Shown here one piece after another: positions 58,300 to 64,000 of a DNA stretch of 64,000 nucleotides. Positions within the stretch are counted from its first letter, which is position 1. Each line of letters opens with the position of its first letter. Origin of the DNA: Campanula takesimana (lineage: Eukaryota > Streptophyta > Magnoliopsida > Asterales > Campanulaceae); contig JAOWBW010001594.1 in the NCBI GenBank assembly GCA_026119855.1, forward strand, positions 146,501 to 210,500, given 5' to 3'. Position numbers and translations under genes: made by a program. The notes beneath the pieces were generated by a model that saw only the letters and a list, made by a program, of their open reading frames with translations, was not told the origin of the DNA and searched no databases.

Positions 58300-58449
58300 T
58301 TCTATTAACTAATAGTATTAGATAATAGTATTAGTTACTATATAGGGAAACTATTATAGTTAACTATTATAATAAATAATACTTATAAATTATAATAGTT
58401 ATTGTTACTATAATAGTTAACTATAATAGTTACTATTATAGTTAACTTA
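58300..58449. repeat. TATAGTTAACTATA-type palindromic low-complexity block (left)
   Basis: Irregular repeats of ACTATTATAGTTAACTATTA with GTTAAC centres. The block continues at 59156-59370 on the other side of the 706-bp element. Confidence 0.8.
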
Positions 58450-59155
58450 GGCTCCGTTTGTTTGGAGGAAAATATTTTTCGGAAAACATTTTCCTCATTT
58501 TCTGGTGTTTTTTAAGCACCGGAAAATAGGGAAAGTGTTTTCCGGAAAATGGTTTTCCCCCTTTTCTAAGGAAAACGATTTCCTTACCTCCTCATAAGGA
58601 AAACATTTTCCGGAAAAATTAATGATACAAATTTATGTTTGAACACTACTCCATCTCCGCCTCGCCCCTTTCCCACACCACCCATCGCACCCCAACCCCC
58701 CCCCCCCCAAAAAAAAAAAATAAATAAAAAAATAAAAAAAATCACTCATATTAAATTTATTTTTGAACACCTCCCCCACTACCCCCACCACCTACTCATC
58801 CACCCACTTCCACCCCCCACCCTACCCCACCATCCACCCATCTCCAAAAAAGCAACTTTCTTTTCACTCACATTATTTTTGAACACCTCCCCCACCCCCA
58901 CCTCCCCTACCCCAACACAACTCATCCCACCTCAACCTCCACCCCTATTCAAATTTTTTCTCATAAGATTTTTTTTTCTCATATTAAATCATTTTTTGCT
59001 CATATGAAAATATTTTCCGGAAAACATTTTCCTTTGATTTACCAAACAACCAAAAACATGTTTATGTCATTTTCTGGAAAACATTTTCATTTTCTGGAAA
59101 ACATTTTCCTGGAAATCATTTTTCGGAAAATGTTTTCCCCCAAACAAACGGAGCC
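58450..59155. mobile_element. Non-autonomous TIR element
   Basis: GGCTCCGTTTGTTTGG and CCAAACAAACGGAGCC are perfect 16-bp inverted ends; GGAAAACATTTTCC motifs extend both arms. The centre (about 58640-58960) is C-rich on the plus strand (CCCCCACC...) and only chance-coding. The target duplication is unclear (TTA left, TTT right), so hAT versus PIF/Harbinger is undecided. Confidence 0.75.
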
Positions 59156-59370
59156 TTTATACTTATAATAGTAATAGTTACTATAAGAGGTTAACTATAA
59201 TAATTAGTAGGTTAACTATTATAGTACTATGGTAGTTAAATATTATAGTTAACTATTATATTTAACTATTAATAGTTAACTATTTATTTTAATAATTATA
59301 TTTAAATATTAATAATTAATTATTATAGTTATCTATTATAGTTAAAAATTATACAATTATTATGATTTAA
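59156..59370. repeat. TATAGTTAACTATA-type palindromic block (right)
   Basis: Same repeat as 58300-58449, interrupted by the TIR element. Confidence 0.8.
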
Positions 59371-59785
59371 AATTAACCAATACTAGTAAATAAAAATATA
59401 AAAGAAACAAAAAAAAAAAATTAAAATTGGTAAATAAGTTTCCCATAAAAAAACAGAGCACGGTTTATCAACTAGTGTATATTGACAGAGCAACAACAAT
59501 GCCACATAAGCAAGACTAATGATGTCACCACGCCACACCAGGATAGTAAAACTGAGGGAAGTATGACATGATCAGAAAAAACAATGTTAATGACAAACAA
59601 AAAAGAAAAATACATCAGTGACTAATAGAGAAAAAGTTTAATAAATGAGGGACTTTTTAGCATTTTACTCGGAATACAAGTAACTTTAACCAATTAACCT
59701 AATGTTGGAGGCACAAAAGGGTTTAGCGACCTTTAGGGTTTAAGCAAGTTGAAAGTTGAAACTGCTGCAGTTTTCAAGCTCAGCA
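59371..59785. other. Upstream region of FKBP53-like gene
   Basis: AT-rich. TTTAGGGTTTAAGCAAG near 59736 may be a telobox-like AAACCCTA-type element, common before genes of the translation and nucleolar machinery. No clear TATA box. Confidence 0.35.
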
Positions 59786-62700
59786 ATGGCGTTCTGGGGT
59801 AACGTTTCAAATTTGATCTAGAATTGCATTTCTTTTTCTCGAACAATCTATAAGCCATCAATGTGAAATGAAAAAATAGTTTCGAGTGGATTGATAATTA
59901 AATTTGTGCGTTCAATTTGTTTATTGTTGTCGGCATGTTGTAATTTTACAGGAGTTGAGATAAAATCTGGCAAACCGTATACACTCCAGTATGATGATGA
60001 AAAAGGGAGGCTTCATGTGTCTCAGGTAGCCAGCTTAAAAAATCTGTGGCTTAAGTTTAATGGATATTGATTTTTAGAGCCAACAATTGTTAAGCTTCGG
60101 TGTTTATGGGGCGTAGTTTTCGTGTAATTGGGCTCATTGTTTTTGTGTATTGTGCGCGTAAGTGGATCAGACTTAGGCATATGTGTGACAGAGAGAGAGA
60201 GTGAGTGAGTGTATGTGCTCTGATTGTTTGCTCTCTATATATGTGTGTTCCTTTGTTTGCTATATTTGATTTTCATTTACTTCACAAACCAGAAAGAGTA
60301 CTGGTTCCTCATTTATTGGCGAGTATTATTTAAGATAATGATAAATGTGTGACTTCTGTTGTCCCTGATTTAGGAATTTCATTCACTCAAGACTTCACAT
60401 AGTGGACAAGTTACTGGTTATGCAGTTTGTGTGAGTTGGATTTTTCGTAAAATAGACTCGTACTCTTCACATAAACAGTAACTGTAGTATTCTTAATTTT
60501 GACATATGTGTCCAGCCCATACTTTTGTTATGCATATGTTCAGGTTGGTATTGGAGTTAAGAAAATGCTGGGACCCCAAGAGATTTTTATTATTTTCCAT
60601 TTCAGCCTGCACTGCAAACATGCGGTTTTAGTTGGGCGGCTTGGGCCACAGGTTAAGGGATCCAATAACGGCTGTTATACGATATGGCTCGACTCATGAA
60701 AGTTCGAGCTCGAGGTGCAACTTAGCTTTTATACGTTGATATTTCTAATTAGTTCAAGAAACAGACAGTAAGGCACCACCTAGAAACACAAGAGTATCGA
60801 ATTATTGGGAATGAGCAATGATCATCGCTACAAGTTACTGCGCTTTCTGAAATTTCTTTGTTGCCAGCTCAATGACGGCTTATACTTTTCCGTGGTCGTG
60901 TTTTGTATGCAACAAAATATAATATGGCTGTTGGAGTATGTTTTGGACGTAGAGAGTTTGCCTGAATGGTGAATATTATCGCGGATCAGTAGGCGGTTGC
61001 TGTTCATTTTTTTGGGTTCTTGGGACATACTAAGCAATTTCATAAAGAAGTCTATTGAATGTTGCTTGGATGAAGTTACATCTGTTGTAGATTATTCGAC
61101 ATAGCTTGGCCATATCTATGACGATCTCTGTTTTACTCATTGTGCCTTGAGTAGTTGATTTGTTTTCTTATAATCTACATAAGTGGTTAGCTTCAAGAGT
61201 TGTGATTCTGTGATATGAATGAACACTGGTAATTTGATGGATGCTGGCTTTTGCTTTTCTTGACATATTGTTTTCTGTGATGATTCAGGCAACATTAGGC
61301 GATGGTTCATCAAAAGAGAAGACAGTCGTTGTGTGTAATGTTGGAGATAAGAAGCCTATTTACTTGTGCTCACTGTTTCCAAGAACAATGGAGACTTGCC
61401 CTCTAAATGTGGAGTTTGAGGAGTTTGAAGAGGTGACATTGTCAGTTATTGGCCCACACAGTGTTCATCTCTCTGGCTACTTTTTTGGTGAAAGCCCGGA
61501 TGAAGATGGAAATTGTTGTGATTCGTATCCTTTTGATTTTTTCTTTTCCTTTTTTGCCATCTGAATTAGATGTTTAAATGGATACTGGTAATGATTTTAT
61601 TTCTAATATGATTCAAGCCTTATACTCCCTCCCTCCCACCTCACTTGAGACCTAAGAGGTGGGCACAATAACTAAGGAAAAAGAATAAAATAAAGAAAAT
61701 GTGTGGTAGAAAATAAGAAAATTAAGAGAGGGAATGAGTGGGGTAAATAGTAGTGTTGGTTGAATAAATTGAGTGGTGGAAAATGAAGAGAGAAAATGAG
61801 TGGTGGGGTAGTTTGAATATAGAATAATAAAAAGATGGCTATTTTGGGGAGTCTCAAGTGAAGTGGGACGGACCAAAATGGAAATAAGTCTCAAGTGAGG
61901 TGGGATGGAGGGAGTATTTCTTAATCTTATCACATGTTTGAATTCAGATTAAAAGAACTACAGTAGTCACATTACTCATTTTCTTGTTTCTGGTTTCCTT
62001 TACTATGACTTAAAGTGATTCTTGCGAGGGTTGTGACTTAGAGGGAGAGAGTGAGTCTGGAGAGTCTTTAGACTATGATTCTGAAGATGAGAAGGATGAC
62101 TTCAGTGATGATGATATTGAGATGTTTCCACCTTCATCCGCTCCTAGAAGTGGAGGTATAACTCTTCAGTCATATTTGTTTCACATAAATTACCGCATGT
62201 ACAAGGGCATTGGTGTTCATTTACTAACAGTAGTACGGTTTTCTTCCATACTGTAGTCATCGTTACCAATGTATGTTTCCTTGTCTGATTTTTCCTGCAT
62301 TAGTAGTAACAATTGTTCTTTTTTCTGACTTCCGCTCTTTTAGTAGACACCTTGTGTAGCCACTAGCTTCTATCAATTCTAGTAACTGGGTTATGAACGC
62401 AACTCAGATTTAATAATTTTTGTGCAACTCAGTTGATTGATAAGTTGCACTTGGTTTAGAAGATACTTTCAACCTAGACTACATTTAGCTGATATGGAAC
62501 AATATAAAGGGTGTTTCGTTTGGCTCGCTGTTCCAAGTTTTTGGGCTGACTCATTTGCGTAAGTTTGTTGCTAGGAGAAGTGAGAAACTGTATAAGTTAC
62601 GTCAGTTGTGTACTATAGATAATATAGAGTTGCTGGCAATCTTTTAGAATGGTTTGGAGCTAAATTCTTAACTTACAACCATATCACCATAAACAAGGAG

Positions 62701-64000
62701 GCCCCACTTGTTGGCAAAGGGGGTAAGTATCCTCGTTTTTTTTTTTTTTTTTTTTTTTTTTATTTGGGGTGGAGGGGTGGGTGGGAATGCAGTTTGTTCG
62801 TAGATAGAGTTGCTCTGAAAACCTGTTGGGGGTAAAGGTGCATGTGCTGTATGGGGGAGTGACCTTTTTGTTTCAAGAAAGTTCTCATGTTTCCTTGGCT
62901 CTCTCTATATCTGCTTTATAAGTAGACCCAGATTTATTGCAAATTTTAATAAACAATTGGAGATTGCTTTTAAGTTGAATTGCTGTTCTTTTTTCCTTTT
63001 GTCGCTTATCTATGATTTTCCTTTTGTTACTTGGTTGTTAGTGAGAATTGAGGAGATAACAGATGATGACAAACCTGCCAATGAGAATGATTTGTCTAAA
63101 CGGCCAAAAAAGAAGACCAATGATAATTCTCAGCGACATATAGTTTTGAAGAATGTTGCCAGTGTGCCAGTCTTGGAGAGTGAAGATGAAGATGGTTTTC
63201 CAGTATCTGCTCCTGCTAAGGGTGGGTTAAGTAGTAATGAAGAAGCAGAAAAAGAAACGGAGGCCAATGGGCAGCTGAAGAGAAAAAAGACCAAGGGTGA
63301 TTCTGGTGATGCAAACAATGCAAAACGGAAGAAGGGTGATTCTCCAACAGATGGTAATCAAGCAAGGTGAGAAATTTTTATTCTTGTAGGCATTGAACCA
63401 TTAGAACCGGATCCCAATACATGACGCCCTAAACTCTATAAATTGAATGCCTTGGATGCAAAAGTTTTTATATACTCTCTCCGTCCCAATTGAAACTACA
63501 AAATTTAAGTTGGGCACGGGGATCAAGGAAAAATGTTAGTGGAGTAGGTGTTGTGAGTATGAAAAATGGGTAGAACATAGAAAATAGGGTAGGGAATAGT
63601 AAGTGGAAAGTTATTGTGAGTGTGAAAGTGGGCCCCATTGAATAAAGAAGTATTATAAAATTTCCATTTTTGGAAGTGGTCTGTAATGGGACACCAAAAA
63701 GGGTAAAATGTGTAGTTTCAATTGGAACGGAGGGAGTATTTGCAGACTTCTTGAATGTGGATCTCGATTGTTCGTTAGCCATTTTATTTCAAAGGTTGTA
63801 GTGTAACTTGTCAAAAATTGATTGTTTAAGCCTCTCACCCTCTATTTTTTTTGCATATTGGCTCTGCTCTCTGACACCCTTCAACTGAACAGGGAACCTA
63901 GCAAACCAGTGACCTTACCCTCTGCAACCTCCAATAAAGAGGAAGCCAAGAAAGCAAAAAAGAGTAAGAAGAAGAGACTAAAAGAAAAAGAAGCAAAAAT
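59786..64000 (+). CDS. FKBP53: FKBP53-like peptidyl-prolyl isomerase / histone chaperone, 5' part
   Basis: Exons 59786-59798, 59952-60025, 61289-61524, 62016-62155, 63042-63366 and 63893 to beyond the end, all with GT-AG junctions in phase; 298 codons are visible. The N-terminus (MAFWGVEIKSGKPYTLQY...) is the nucleoplasmin-like domain, with QATLGDGSSKEKTVVVCNVG, PIYLCSLFP and VHLSGYFFGES. Acidic stretches (DYDSEDEKDDFSDDDIE) bind histones; VPVLESEDEDGFP is a family signature. Lys-rich clusters (KRKKTKGDS, KKAKKSKKKRLKEKEAK) suit nuclear and nucleolar targeting. The catalytic FKBP domain should lie past the window. In Arabidopsis FKBP53 acts on rDNA chromatin. FKBP43 is the close alternative. 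Confidence 0.88.
60026..61288 (+). other. Intron 2 of FKBP53-like gene
   Basis: A 1263-bp intron. AT-rich with a GAGAGAGTGAGTGAGTG microsatellite near 60190-60215. No nested gene or complete MITE recognised. Confidence 0.6.
61625..61914. mobile_element. Stowaway-type MITE in FKBP53-like intron 3
   Basis: CTCCCTCCCTCCCACCTCAC and GTGAGGTGGGATGGAGGGAG inverted ends, TA duplications at 61623-61624 and 61915-61916, 290 bp. Near its right end a second internal copy of the terminal motif (CTCAAGTGAAGTGGGACGGA) appears. Confidence 0.85.
62736..62761. repeat. Poly-T run in intron 4
   Basis: About 24 T residues; simple homopolymer in the FKBP53-like intron. Confidence 0.9.
63475..63736. mobile_element. 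Stowaway-type MITE in FKBP53-like intron 5
   Basis: CTCTCTCCGTCCCAATTGAA and TTCAATTGGAACGGAGGGAG inverted ends, TA on both sides (63473-63474 and 63737-63738), 262 bp. The inner sequence differs from the other MITEs, so it is a separate subfamily. Confidence 0.85.

Noticed and set aside
58639..59007. 122-residue proline-rich ORF
   Set aside because: Lies in the C-rich centre of a TIR element and is pure low complexity.

Overview
The window looks like nuclear DNA of a dicot flowering plant. It contains spliced genes with GT-AG introns, dense nested LTR retrotransposons of plant lineages (Tat/Ogre-like and chromovirus Ty3/gypsy, SIRE-like and another Ty1/copia family), Stowaway-type, hAT-type and Mutator-type MITEs, and a 100-N assembly gap (35545-35644). 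I cannot name the species from the sequence alone.

Layout. Positions 1-48.3 kb are a nest of retroelements. An Ogre-like minus-strand element (LTR 3751-5018, PBS 3733-3750, gag remnant 1938-2621) abuts a 5'-truncated Tat-lineage element (5019 to about 13770, gag-pol on +) that carries a spliced antisense ORF (12929-11277). A partial Ogre-like LTR (about 13771-14300) abuts a SIRE-like copia pol remnant (14301-15882). That is followed by a spliced envelope-like/plant transposon protein ORF (16664-20460) with a solo LTR (16672-17995) sitting in its 5' splice site. A second Ogre-like element (20511-27694, minus) has a 29-bp tandem array and a small antisense ORF between pol and its 3' LTR. Copia-1 (27700 to at least 35544, +) runs into the gap. 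A chromovirus with a 2.5-kb LTR (35645-39770, +) lies inside copia-2 (39771-46499, minus, same family as copia-1), which itself sits in another chromovirus LTR (46500-46846). A further copia-type LTR starts at 47010.

Positions 48.3-53 kb are AT-rich and hold two Mutator-like inverted-repeat elements with 9-10 bp target duplications and several Stowaway-type MITEs. From 53.2 kb two host genes follow on the plus strand. The first is a hypersensitive-induced reaction (HIR/prohibitin-family) gene in five exons, with one extra G in its last exon. The second is the 5' part of an FKBP53-like nucleolar/histone-chaperone immunophilin gene that runs off the window end. MITEs sit in introns of both.

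Most interesting signal. Short GC-rich, near-palindromic words stand in regular arrays in LTRs and untranslated regions of otherwise AT-rich, unrelated retroelements. Copia-2 and the chromovirus share the same word (core GACCGCAC/GGCCGCAC) in the same 22-51/52-22 nt layout. Copia-1, the sister of copia-2, has a different word (core GCGGGCGCT) at the homologous LTR and 5'UTR sites. The Ogre-like copies carry sets of three GCGCGCG-type words about 30 nt apart. This looks like an exchangeable cassette rather than ordinary LTR sequence.
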